Part shown: positions 51,177 to 59,605 of the stretch, piece by piece | Numbering within the stretch: the stretch's first letter is position 1 | Layout of the letters: each line of letters starts with the position of its first letter | NCBI GenBank assembly: GCA_022827905.1 | Contig: JAJEIQ010000012.1 | Span: 26,950 to 90,949, forward strand | Source of the DNA: Pseudomonadales bacterium | GTDB taxonomy: Bacteria; Pseudomonadota; Gammaproteobacteria; Pseudomonadales; Azotimanducaceae | Reading direction: 5' to 3' | Length of the DNA: 64,000 nucleotides | Notes under the pieces: model-generated | Database searches by the model: none | Seen by the model: only the letters and a program-made list of their open reading frames with translations | What the model was told of the DNA's origin: nothing | Made by a program: the position numbers and the translations under genes

Positions 51177-52328
51177 TCACAGGGGCGTCTTGGGGTCCAT
51201 GCCGAGCAGCACCCGGCCAACGACCTCATAGGTGGGCTGCGCCACCATGAGGTGCTGGGTGGCGACGTGCACATCCCGGAAGCACCGCTGCAGAACGCTG
51301 CTGCGGTAGATCGAAGTGCCGCCGGCGGCGTGGTAGAGCCGATCCACCGCCTCGGCTGCCGACCACGCGTTGTTGGTGGCCGCCAGCCGCAATTGGCCTT
51401 TCAATTCCCGATCCAGGCGACCCACGCGTTCGGCCTGCTGCCAAGCCCGGTCGATGGCTTGGTAGGTCAATGCCTGGCCCGAAGCCACCAACGCCTCGGC
51501 CCGCGCCAAGTCCTGCTGGACGCTGCCCCGCTGGGCCAGGGTGCGTTGGCTGCCGCTCGGCCGCTTGCCGCCTGCCAATTCCACGAACGCACCGATGGCA
51601 CGGCGCGCTATCCCCAAGCTGACCGCGGAGACGCCCAGCGCCAGCAGGCCGAAAAACGGGAAGCGGTACAGGGGCGCATCCACCCGGGGCCGCGCGCCCA
51701 GGGTCACCCAACGGCCTTGTGGCACGAACGCATCACGCACCTCGATGTCGTTGCTGCCGGTTCCGCACAGCCCGGACGTGTGCCAACTGTCGTGGATCCT
51801 CACCTCCGACGCCTCGAACAGCGGCAGGATCACTTCCTGCCCGCCTTCGGCCGCCTGGCGCGGCTCGCCGTTCTCCAGCACCACCGAGCCGCCGCAAATC
51901 CACTGCGAGACCTGCGACGCGCTGCCGAATGGCCAGCGCCCGCTGACCCGCATCCCGCCCGGCACCACTTCGGCCCGGCCGATGGGCGCGGTGACCCCGC
52001 TGACAATGGTGTCCGGGTTGGCGGCGAACATCGCCCGAGCGACGTCGTCCGGCAAGGACGCCGCCAGCAATCCCGTGCTGGCGCCGATCATCAGGCACCA
52101 GCCCACCGAACCGTCCGCCTCGGCCGTGGTCATGACCGTATCGAAGAACGCCCGCGGATGCACCTGCCCGCCGCCGTAGCAGGCCGGCACCAGCGTCCGA
52201 AAGAGACCCGCACCGGCCATTCGAGCCGCCAGGTCCTGCGGCATCCGGCGGGCCGCTTCAATGTCCGCCGCCCGCTCCCGAATCTCTTTCCCAAATGCCG
52301 CCGCTTGGGCGACGGTGTCGGTTCCCAT
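51177..52328 (-). CDS. Acyl-CoA-dehydrogenase-like flavoprotein (group D monooxygenase type)
   Basis: 383 residues from ATG 52328 with a G-rich SD; a GTG at 52349 adds seven residues. The N-terminal helical domain and the motif WHTSGLCGTGSNDIEVRDAFVP, plus a C-terminal four-helix bundle, match the acyl-CoA dehydrogenase C-terminal-2 group that includes HsaA/HpaB-like flavin-dependent monooxygenases. The catalytic Glu of true acyl-CoA dehydrogenases is not evident. It could be a two-component monooxygenase; no flavin reductase gene is nearby. Confidence 0.85.
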   Translation of the reverse strand: MGTDTVAQAAAFGKEIRERAADIEAARRMPQDLAARMAGAGLFRTLVPACYGGGQVHPRAFFDTVMTTAEADGSVGWCLMIGASTGLLAASLPDDVARAMFAANPDTIVSGVTAPIGRAEVVPGGMRVSGRWPFGSASQVSQWICGGSVVLENGEPRQAAEGGQEVILPLFEASEVRIHDSWHTSGLCGTGSNDIEVRDAFVPQGRWVTLGARPRVDAPLYRFPFFGLLALGVSAVSLGIARRAIGAFVELAGGKRPSGSQRTLAQRGSVQQDLARAEALVASGQALTYQAIDRAWQQAERVGRLDRELKGQLRLAATNNAWSAAEAVDRLYHAAGGTSIYRSSVLQRCFRDVHVATQHLMVAQPTYEVVGRVLLGMDPKTPL

Positions 52329-52366
52329 GCTCGCCCCCCATCCCGGCACTAACGCAAGGTCCGTTC

Positions 52367-52374
52367 ATTATAAT
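52367..52374. promoter_or_regulatory. Symmetric -10 region for divergent genes
   Basis: ATTATAAT is self-complementary and gives TATAAT on both strands, between the flavoprotein gene (minus) and the acylase gene (plus). No strong -35 is seen on either side. Confidence 0.35.
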
Positions 52375-52406
52375 GCCCGCCAAACTCGGCAAAGGCGCTG
52401 AAACGA

Positions 52407-54974
52407 GTGAAACCACCGCAGATTCCGGCGGCCAGTTCGAGGGCGGGACGCCCTCGCTCCGGAGGGGGTTCCTTCGGAGCGGGTTCGAGGGCGGGACGCC
52501 CTCGATACCGAAGGTGGGTGCCGGTTTTCGCCCTGGGCCTCGCGCTGATTTGCGCCGGTTGCGGAGGCAACGTCACGCTGTCATTCACCTCGGTCGAACC
52601 ATCGACGCCGGAGCCGCGCTTCCAGGCAACCATCCGCCGCACGGAGTACGGCATCCCCCACATCGAGGCCGAGGACTGGGGGAGCCTCGGCTACGGCTAC
52701 GGATACGCCTACGCCCAGGACAAGTTCTGCGTGGCGATGCGCGGCATCGTCGCCGCCACCAGCCGCTCCGCGGAGTTTTTCGGCGAAGCGGACGGCGACC
52801 CGGTCACCGACTTCGTCCTGCGCTTTCTGTTCGGCGACAAGGCGGCCTTCGAGGCCAACTTCCTGCCCGATACGGACAGCGCCGCCCATCGCTTGGTGGA
52901 GGGCTTCGCTTTCGGCATGAACCGCTACCTCCGCGAGACCGGGGTGGCCGATCTGCCGGAGGGCGAGTCCGGCTGCCGGGATGCGGAATGGGTGTTTGAA
53001 ATCGACGCCACCGACCTGTGGATGCTGCTCGGGCGCATTCCATTGAAGGGCAGTTCCGACGAGGGCATCGTGCGCCGGGCGATCTTCAACACCAGCGGGC
53101 CGAGCCCCGGCGCCGCCGGCACGTTCGAGGAGGCCGACCAAGCCGAGTTGGCCGAGGGCTTGGGTCGGCTCGCCCGGGCGCTCAGCCGTCCCGGCCATGG
53201 CAGCAACGCCCTAGCCGTGGGCAGCGACCTCAGCCAGAGCGGCAAGGGGCTGTTGCTGGCCAACCCGCATCGCTCCTGGAGCGGTGACGGCAGCTTCTAC
53301 CAGGTGCATCTGACCCTGCCGGGGGAGTACGACGTGGCCGGCGCCGCCCTGCAGGGCCTGCCCTGGATTGGCATCGGCTTCAACCGCGACCTGGCTTGGA
53401 CGCACACCACCTCCTTCGCCACCCGGTTCACCCTCCACGAACTCGAACTCAACCCGGACAACCTGCTGCAGTACCGCTACGACGGCGAGTGGCGCGACAT
53501 CACCACCGAAGACGTCACCATCCAAGTGAAAGGCCCGGACGGCACGCTGGAGGAGCGCACCCACACCTTCTACCGCTCCCACTTCGGCCCGGTCATCAAC
53601 CTCAAGGAGATCAACGGCCTGTTTGACCCTTGGCCACTGGCCAACGGCAGCGTGCTGGCACTGCGCGACGCCAATGAGCCCCGGGCCGCCACCTTCTTCG
53701 ACCAGTATCGGCGCATGGGCCAAGCCCGCAATCTGGACCAGTTCACTGACGCCCTCAAGCCCATCGCCATACCGGTCTTCCATACCCTGGCCGCGGACCG
53801 GCACGGCGAGGCGTTCTACGGGGAGGTGGCGGCCATTCCCCACGTCACCCAAGCGCAGCTCGATGGCTGCCTCACCCGCATCGGGCGGCTGCTGGCGGGG
53901 CTGGCCAACAACGCCGCGCTGGTTCTTGACGGCAGCGATCCGGCCTGCGAGTGGGGTGAGGATGCTGACAGTCCGCCCGACACCAACCTCTACGGCTACG
54001 ACGCGCGGCCCAAGATCCGCACCCGGGACTACGTAGGCAACAGCAACGACAGCTACTGGCTGAGCGATCCCAACAATCCGCTCACTGGCTTTCCGCTGGT
54101 GTTCGGCTGGCTGGGCGGCGAGGGCCAACAACAGATGCTGCGCACGCGCATCGGCCACCTGATGGTGGAGGAGCGGCGCAACGCCGACGACGGCTTGGAC
54201 AGCGCGCCCGGCTTCACCCTCGACTCGCTCAAGGGCCTGATGTTCACAAACCGCGTGTTCGCCGCCGAGCTCACCTTGGACGATGCGCTGCAAATCTGCT
54301 CGACGTTGCCCGCCGACACTACCGACGAGGCCGAGCAGCGGGCCTTGGCGGCCTGCGCGGTGCTCGCCGACTGGAACCGCGAGGCGAATCTCGACAGCCG
54401 TGGCACCCAGGTTTTCCGTGAGTTCTGGCGCCGCATCCGCCGGGAGCTGGCGGACGACTTCACCAACGTGGTGGACAGCAATCGGTTCTGGGCCGTGGAT
54501 TTCGACCCGGCCAACCCCTTGCGCACGCCACGGGGCATCGACCTCGACGAACCCCGCAACCGCGTACTGGTCATCGCCGCCCTAAGCGGCGCGGTGCAGG
54601 CCCTTGAAGAGGCGGACGTTGCCCTGGACGCGCCTTGGGGGGACGTCCATTTCGCCGCCCGCAACAACCTGCGCATCCCCATCCACGGCGCCGACGGCGA
54701 CCTCGGCGTGTACGGGGCCATCTCGGCCCGGCTCGGGGAGGGCGGTTACGCGGCCCACGGCGGCAACTCCCACATACAGGCAGTCACCTGGGACGACGAC
54801 GAGTGCCCCATCGCCGACACCTTGCTGGTGCCGTCCCAATCAAGCGATCCGCAGTCACCCCACTACGCCGACCAAACCGAGCTCTACAGCCGCAAGGAAT
54901 GGGTCCGCTTCCCCTTCTGCGAAGCCGACATCAGCGCCGCGCAGATCGGCGAGACGGAGGTTATCGAAGAGTAG
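52407..54974 (+). CDS. Penicillin-acylase family Ntn hydrolase, AHL-acylase (PvdQ-like)
   Basis: 855 residues from GTG 52407. A hydrophobic export segment with a Cys (FALGLALICAGCGG, about 41-54) suggests a lipoprotein or signal peptide. The autoproteolytic site is Gly265-Ser266 (GHGSNALAVGSDLSQSGKG), so Ser266 becomes the beta-chain nucleophile. LLANPHRSW, FYQVHLTLPGEYDVAGAAL and AWTHTTSFATRFTLHELELNP recall PvdQ and aculeacin acylase. It probably removes acyl chains from lactones or lipopeptides in the periplasm. The first 35 codons are made of intergenic repeat units, so the native start may be further in (GTG 52518) or the N-terminus was rebuilt. Confidence 0.9.
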   Translation: MKPPQIPAASSRAGRPRSGGGSFGAGSRAGRPRYRRWVPVFALGLALICAGCGGNVTLSFTSVEPSTPEPRFQATIRRTEYGIPHIEAEDWGSLGYGYGYAYAQDKFCVAMRGIVAATSRSAEFFGEADGDPVTDFVLRFLFGDKAAFEANFLPDTDSAAHRLVEGFAFGMNRYLRETGVADLPEGESGCRDAEWVFEIDATDLWMLLGRIPLKGSSDEGIVRRAIFNTSGPSPGAAGTFEEADQAELAEGLGRLARALSRPGHGSNALAVGSDLSQSGKGLLLANPHRSWSGDGSFYQVHLTLPGEYDVAGAALQGLPWIGIGFNRDLAWTHTTSFATRFTLHELELNPDNLLQYRYDGEWRDITTEDVTIQVKGPDGTLEERTHTFYRSHFGPVINLKEINGLFDPWPLANGSVLALRDANEPRAATFFDQYRRMGQARNLDQFTDALKPIAIPVFHTLAADRHGEAFYGEVAAIPHVTQAQLDGCLTRIGRLLAGLANNAALVLDGSDPACEWGEDADSPPDTNLYGYDARPKIRTRDYVGNSNDSYWLSDPNNPLTGFPLVFGWLGGEGQQQMLRTRIGHLMVEERRNADDGLDSAPGFTLDSLKGLMFTNRVFAAELTLDDALQICSTLPADTTDEAEQRALAACAVLADWNREANLDSRGTQVFREFWRRIRRELADDFTNVVDSNRFWAVDFDPANPLRTPRGIDLDEPRNRVLVIAALSGAVQALEEADVALDAPWGDVHFAARNNLRIPIHGADGDLGVYGAISARLGEGGYAAHGGNSHIQAVTWDDDECPIADTLLVPSQSSDPQSPHYADQTELYSRKEWVRFPFCEADISAAQIGETEVIEE
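52437..52505. repeat. Two direct copies of the GGA-loop palindrome inside the acylase 5' end
   Basis: Unit 1 at 52437-52461 and a shorter unit at 52485-52505, each with CGAGGGCG-GGA-CGCCCTCG, separated by a G-rich 23-nt spacer. They are the same sequence as at 9880 and 39000. Read in the acylase frame they encode two near-identical S-RAGRPR segments. Confidence 0.9.
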
Positions 54975-54977
54975 AGG

Positions 54978-56465
54978 CTACCGCGTCACGATGGCGCCCA
55001 CGGCGATTTCGTCGTCCCGGGCGATGATCAGGGCCAGGCCTTGGTCGCCGCCGCCGGGCGCGTTCGGCAGGTCGGTGACGGCGAAGATGAGCTCCACATC
55101 CAGCCTGAGTAGCGAGCAATCGACATCGACAACGCTCTCATACAGGTTGAACGCCGGATTGACGCCAACCAAGGTGCCGGAAAGATCACATTCAAAACTT
55201 GCAGCGGTCAGCTCACCGCTGAACTCGGCGGTCGCGTCAACGGTGTAGTCCAGACCGCTGGTTTCCCAATTGCCCGCCAGCGCCGCGGCATCGGCCCCGC
55301 GGTCGAAGCCGGTGAAGGCCCAGCCGTTGAACTCCCGGTTGACGCCGCCAACCGTGTAGGTGCCCGTGATCCAGTCGCCTTGGCGATAGGTGGCCGTCAG
55401 TTCAAACGGCTCGCTGCCGCCCTCGATGCCGCCCCCCGTAACTTCAATTTCGCCCGACTCGTAAACCACGCCGGACGCCTCAAGGCGGCCCGAGTCCGAG
55501 TCGTAGCTGCCGTCCGCAATCAGCGTCTCGTCGCTCTCCGGCAGCCAGGCGTAGATGCGGCTGTCCGGCAGCACGACGAGATAGCCGTCCTCCTCCGTCA
55601 CTCCGTCTTCAAAGGCGAGCTTCCAGAAGTTGGCCGGGCCAGGATAGTCGGCCTTGGGGGCGGAGAGATTGGACAAGTGCCCAGTGGGCGTGCTCAGCAG
55701 GCTCATGACTGCGATGGGTTGGTCAGAGGTGACCGCCAGTTGCCACTTGCCGCCCGCCTCCTTCTGGCCGAAGCTGCCGGTTAGGTCGCTGGCACCGGAT
55801 TCGAGCGCCTCTGCAGTGACCGCCTTGGCTTCCCGGGCGGCCAGTGAGAGCCCGACCTCGCCGCCGGGCGCGGCGACTCCCGCATCATCGACCCCGCTGA
55901 TGGTGACATTGGCCGCATTGGCCGAGAGGTTGATCAAACGCAGCCAACTGCGCTGGTTGAAGTTGCTGGCGGGATTGAATATGGACACCCGATGCCGCAT
56001 GCCCCCCGCTGGCGCCACGGCGGACATGCGGGTGAGGAATCCATCCGGTTTGGTTCGAATGTACGCCACCGGCTCGATGTCCTGATCGCTGTGCAGATGC
56101 AGACGCCAGTCGCCTGTTGCCGGCCCCAGCCCGGTCGGCAGGCCCTTGTCGGCATTGCCGTCCTCAACATCCCCGGAGTTCAGGTGAATGGTCCGCTTTG
56201 CGCCCACCTCCAGCATTGCTGGGCCCCGCTGATTGCCCGCGTCGTCAACACCGGAGATTTGCACCGAGGCGGTTTCGTCCGAGTGGTTGATGATGCGAAT
56301 GAAGCCCTGCTGCACAACGCCGGAGTCGGACTGCATCGCGTTCGCTTCGGACACGAACAAGGGCAGAACGTGCTCGCGCCCCATGGACGGCTGCGCCAGC
56401 GCACTGCCGCAAAGGGCAACCCCGGATGCCACGCCAAGGGCCATCCCTAAAAGTCGAACTCGCAT
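54978..56465 (-). CDS. Exported protein with duplicated beta-sandwich repeats, unknown function
   Basis: 495 residues from ATG 56465, preceded by GGAG at 7 nt. A signal peptide ends near ALA-QPS (25). Two tandem repeats of about 130 residues each hold an SGVDDAG strand, an acidic DLTG/DVEDG turn, and a WRLHLHSDQDIEPVAY or WQLAVTSDQPIAVMSL strand. A C-terminal beta-rich domain follows. The repeat type is common in marine gammaproteobacterial secreted proteins but has no assigned function that I know. It is convergent with the acylase gene, with only 3 nt between stops. Confidence 0.75.
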   Translation of the reverse strand: MRVRLLGMALGVASGVALCGSALAQPSMGREHVLPLFVSEANAMQSDSGVVQQGFIRIINHSDETASVQISGVDDAGNQRGPAMLEVGAKRTIHLNSGDVEDGNADKGLPTGLGPATGDWRLHLHSDQDIEPVAYIRTKPDGFLTRMSAVAPAGGMRHRVSIFNPASNFNQRSWLRLINLSANAANVTISGVDDAGVAAPGGEVGLSLAAREAKAVTAEALESGASDLTGSFGQKEAGGKWQLAVTSDQPIAVMSLLSTPTGHLSNLSAPKADYPGPANFWKLAFEDGVTEEDGYLVVLPDSRIYAWLPESDETLIADGSYDSDSGRLEASGVVYESGEIEVTGGGIEGGSEPFELTATYRQGDWITGTYTVGGVNREFNGWAFTGFDRGADAAALAGNWETSGLDYTVDATAEFSGELTAASFECDLSGTLVGVNPAFNLYESVVDVDCSLLRLDVELIFAVTDLPNAPGGGDQGLALIIARDDEIAVGAIVTR

Positions 56466-56576
56466 ATCAGTCTCCGGTTGGATGCCAGATTTATTGTCAA
56501 TCTTAATGCGAACTATAGCAGTGCAGGCCGAACCGAACAAAGAGAAATCAGCCAATGGCCGAGCCGACTGGCGCAA

Positions 56577-57014
56577 TCAGTTCCGCCGCGCCACCATCAG
56601 GGTCACTTCCTGGGACAGCACCACGTTGCCGTCCTGATCGGTGACGGTGTCCGCCAACGTGACGATGCCCACATCCGGGCGGCTGCCGGACTCGCGCTTG
56701 TCGATGCAGCGGGTGCGATAGCTGAGCGTGGCGCCGGCGCGGGCCGGGCTCGGCAGCCGCAGCTTGTCCTTGCCAAGCATGGCGACCACCCGGAAAGGAT
56801 CCTCGAAGTCGAAGAACAGCCGCGTGCAGATGGCGAACAGTTGCGCCGACGAGGCGACCAAGCCGCCGAACACGGAACGCTTCGCCGCTTCCGGGTCGGT
56901 ATGGAACGGCTGCGGGTCCCACTGCCGGGCGAACTCGGTCACCGAGTCCTCGGTGAGTTCAAAGACCCCCATCAAGGCTTCAAAGTCTTCGGCAATGTCC
57001 TCGAAGTAGCGCAC
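56577..57014 (-). CDS. MaoC-family enoyl-CoA hydratase
   Basis: 145 residues from GTG 57014, 12 nt after bioB. The hot-dog fold hydratase motif is present: FARQWDPQPFHTDPEAAKRSVFGGLVASSAQLF, with Asp and His of the R-specific hydratase 2 signature. It hydrates trans-2-enoyl-CoA to the (R)-3-hydroxyacyl-CoA, which fits the MFE-2-like SDR elsewhere in the window. Confidence 0.92.
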   Translation of the reverse strand: MRYFEDIAEDFEALMGVFELTEDSVTEFARQWDPQPFHTDPEAAKRSVFGGLVASSAQLFAICTRLFFDFEDPFRVVAMLGKDKLRLPSPARAGATLSYRTRCIDKRESGSRPDVGIVTLADTVTDQDGNVVLSQEVTLMVARRN

Positions 57015-57026
57015 CGCGCTTGAAGA

Positions 57027-57986
57027 TCAGGCGGTTCGCGCCGATAGCCCGAGATCCTCAAACAGCGCCATGTCCTCATCGAAGCTGGGGTTCGGCGTGG
57101 TCAACAACTGATCACCGCAAAAGATCGATGCGGCTCCGGCCATGAAGCAGAGCGCCTGGGCCTCCTCGCTCAGCTCCGTGCGGCCCGCCGACAACCGAAC
57201 CACCGATTCCGGCATGAGGATGCGCGCCACCGCGATGCAGCGGGCGAACTCCAGCGGCGAGAGCCTTTGCGTGCCATGCAGCGGCGTGCCCGCCACCTGC
57301 ACCAAGCTGTTGATGGGCACCGACTCCGGGTGGGTCGGCAGGTTGGCCAACTGGCGCAGCAGCCCGGCGCGGTCCGCGCGGCTCTCGCCCATCCCCACAA
57401 TGCCGCCGCAACAGACCTTGACGCCTGCGGCCCGCACATGGGCCAAGGTGTCCAGCCGGTCCTGGTAGCAGCGGGTGCTGATGATCTCGCCGTAGTACTC
57501 CGGAGAGGTGTCCAGGTTGTGGTTGTAGTAGTCGAGGCCGGCGTCGGCCAGCTCGTCGGCCTGCTCCCCGGTCAGCATGCCGAGCGTGACGCAGGTCTCC
57601 ATGCCGCCGATGTCCTTCACAGCCCGCACCAATTCAGCCACCTTGCGGCATTGGGAGTTGGTTGGGCTGCGCCAGGCCGCACCCATGCAGAAGCGGGTCG
57701 CGCCGGCGGCGCGGGCCTTGGTCGCCGCCTCCACCACCTCCGCCTGCGCCAGCAGTCCGTGGGCGTTCAGGCCCGTATCGTAGTGGATGCTCTGGGGGCA
57801 GTACTTGCAGTCCTCCGGACAGCCCCCGGTCTTGATGCTGAGCAGGGTGCTGATCTGCACCTCGTTGCCTGCATGATGGCGGCGATGCACCGCTTGGGCG
57901 CGAAACAGCAGGTCGTTCAACGGCAGCTCGAACAGCGCCATGACCTCTTCGGCGCGCCAATCATGCCGGATTGGGGCTTCGTTCAA
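57027..57986 (-). CDS. bioB: Biotin synthase
   Basis: 319 residues from TTG 57986, preceded by GAGGA at 4 nt; the open frame upstream shadows dsbB. The radical-SAM cluster is Cys56-x3-Cys60-x2-Cys63 ([10 protein letters not shown]). [26 protein letters not shown] and the Arg of RLSAGR, which supports the second cluster, are present. It inserts sulfur into dethiobiotin. No other bio gene lies in the window. Biotin would be needed by the carboxyltransferase system encoded further left. Confidence 0.96.
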   Translation of the reverse strand: MNEAPIRHDWRAEEVMALFELPLNDLLFRAQAVHRRHHAGNEVQISTLLSIKTGGCPEDCKYCPQSIHYDTGLNAHGLLAQAEVVEAATKARAAGATRFCMGAAWRSPTNSQCRKVAELVRAVKDIGGMETCVTLGMLTGEQADELADAGLDYYNHNLDTSPEYYGEIISTRCYQDRLDTLAHVRAAGVKVCCGGIVGMGESRADRAGLLRQLANLPTHPESVPINSLVQVAGTPLHGTQRLSPLEFARCIAVARILMPESVVRLSAGRTELSEEAQALCFMAGAASIFCGDQLLTTPNPSFDEDMALFEDLGLSARTA

Positions 57987-58066
57987 ATCGTCCTCGCCTT
58001 CGCCGCGATTTGTGGCACGAGCATAGTGAATGCCCGCCAAGAAGGCCAGCCGGCTGCTGCCCGGGG

Positions 58067-58546
58067 TCAGCGCACGAGCCCCGCCCGCCACTGCATCACC
58101 GCCAGGATGATGAGGGCGGCGAAGCCGAGCAGCGCCCACAGCGCCAAGTCCACGCCTAGGAAGTAGGTCGGCGTACAACTCCCGTCGCCGAAGAACATGG
58201 CGGAAAGAGTCTCCCGCCAAGGGGCGTTGTCGATCATGTAGCCGGCCGGCGCGCCGCAGCCGCCCACCGAGCTGCCCGATTGCAGCCAAAGCTGGCGGGC
58301 CGAGACCGCCCCGCCCACCAACGCGGCGACGATGGTCAACAGCGGATAGATGCCCCAGCGGGGGTTGTGGGCCAAGCCCGCGTAGGCGGCCAGCGCCGCG
58401 GCGAAGATCCACAGGCGCTGCATCAGGCACATCGGGCAGGGATCCATCGCAAAGCGGTGTTCCATGATCTCGGCCCCGAACAGCAGCACGCCGCACAGGG
58501 CGATGGCGGCCAAGGCGTAGTCCGCACTACTAAAGCGCAGCGTCAT
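58067..58546 (-). CDS. dsbB: Disulfide bond formation protein DsbB
   Basis: 159 residues from ATG 58546 (ATGA overlap with the upstream oxidoreductase gene). Four membrane helices are visible, with the CPMC pair (Cys37, Cys40) and the second periplasmic pair Cys97 (GGCGAP) and Cys124 (GSCTPTYF). DsbB reoxidises DsbA using quinone. The overlap with a quinone oxidoreductase gene suggests co-expression. No dsbA is in the window. Confidence 0.94.
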   Translation of the reverse strand: MTLRFSSADYALAAIALCGVLLFGAEIMEHRFAMDPCPMCLMQRLWIFAAALAAYAGLAHNPRWGIYPLLTIVAALVGGAVSARQLWLQSGSSVGGCGAPAGYMIDNAPWRETLSAMFFGDGSCTPTYFLGVDLALWALLGFAALIILAVMQWRAGLVR

Positions 58547-59532
58547 TGCGCGCTGCCCCCCGGCGTGACCACGATCTTGCCGATGGCGCGCCGCTGCGCG
58601 AGATCGTTCAACGCCTCCGCGTAGTTCTCCAAGGGATGGACGCCACCCACCACCGGCTTGATCTTGCCCGCCGCATGGAACGCCAGGATGTCCCGGAAGT
58701 TGGCCCGGTTCTCGTCCGGGGCGCGGGCCGACCAAGCGCCGTAGAAGACCCCCACCACTTGGCAGCTCTTGAGCAGGATCAGGTTGATGGGCGCCTTGGG
58801 AATGTCGCCGGCGGCAAAGCCGATCACCAGGATGCGGCCATACCAATTGATGCAGCGCAGGCACTGGTCGAACAGGGCGCCGCCGACGGGATCGTAGATG
58901 ACGTCGGCGCCCTTGCCGCCGGTCAACGCCTTCACCTTGTCCTTCAACTGGCCGTCGCTGTAGTCGATCAGCTCATCCGCGCCGCTGTCCTTGGCCACCG
59001 ACAGCTTTTGCTCGCTGCTGGCGGCGGCGATGACCCGAGCGCCCATGGCCTTGCCCAGTTGCACGGCGGCGATGCCGACGCCCCCGGCAGCGCCGGTCAC
59101 CAGCAGGGTTTCGCCGGGCTGCAAGGCGGCCCGCTGCTGCAACGCATAGTAGGAGGTGCCGTAGGTGGTGCTGATGCCGGAGGCTTCCACAAAGCTCATG
59201 GAATCGGGCAAAGGCTGCAAACTACGTGCCGACACCGCCACCCGCTCGGCAAAGCCGCCGTGGCCGACGCCGCCGAACACCTTGTCGCCAGGCGCGAATT
59301 CCCTCACCCCCGAACCGGTCTCCAGCACGGTTCCCGCGATTTCGCCGCCCGGCGAGAACGGAAAGGGCGGCTGGCTCTGGTACTTGCCGGCAATCATGAG
59401 CACATCGGGGAAATTGAGGGCCGTGGCCTTCACATCCACCAACACCTCGCCCTCACCCGGCACGGGCTCGGCGACATCCTCCAGCACCAGGTCCTCCGGC
59501 GCGCCATAGGCTTTGCACAACACGGCCTTCAA
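58543..59532 (-). CDS. Zinc-independent NADPH:quinone oxidoreductase (MDR family)
   Basis: 329 residues from TTG 59532, preceded by AGGAGA at 5 nt; TTG 59547 is possible but lies before the ribosome-binding site. It has VKATALNFPDVLMIAGKYQ, the GTVLETGSGVREFAPGDKVFG loop, LLVTGAAGGVGIAAVQLGKAMGA and YDPVGGALFDQ, and it lacks zinc ligands. It reduces quinones or enoyl compounds with NADPH. It is followed directly by dsbB. Confidence 0.92.
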   Translation of the reverse strand: MKAVLCKAYGAPEDLVLEDVAEPVPGEGEVLVDVKATALNFPDVLMIAGKYQSQPPFPFSPGGEIAGTVLETGSGVREFAPGDKVFGGVGHGGFAERVAVSARSLQPLPDSMSFVEASGISTTYGTSYYALQQRAALQPGETLLVTGAAGGVGIAAVQLGKAMGARVIAAASSEQKLSVAKDSGADELIDYSDGQLKDKVKALTGGKGADVIYDPVGGALFDQCLRCINWYGRILVIGFAAGDIPKAPINLILLKSCQVVGVFYGAWSARAPDENRANFRDILAFHAAGKIKPVVGGVHPLENYAEALNDLAQRRAIGKIVVTPGGSAQ

Positions 59533-59605
59533 CGGGCTTCTCCTCAAGGCAAAGGCAAAATTCTACCCGCTCCGCTTTCGGCGGGGCAACGCTGGGTGGG
59601 GAAGA

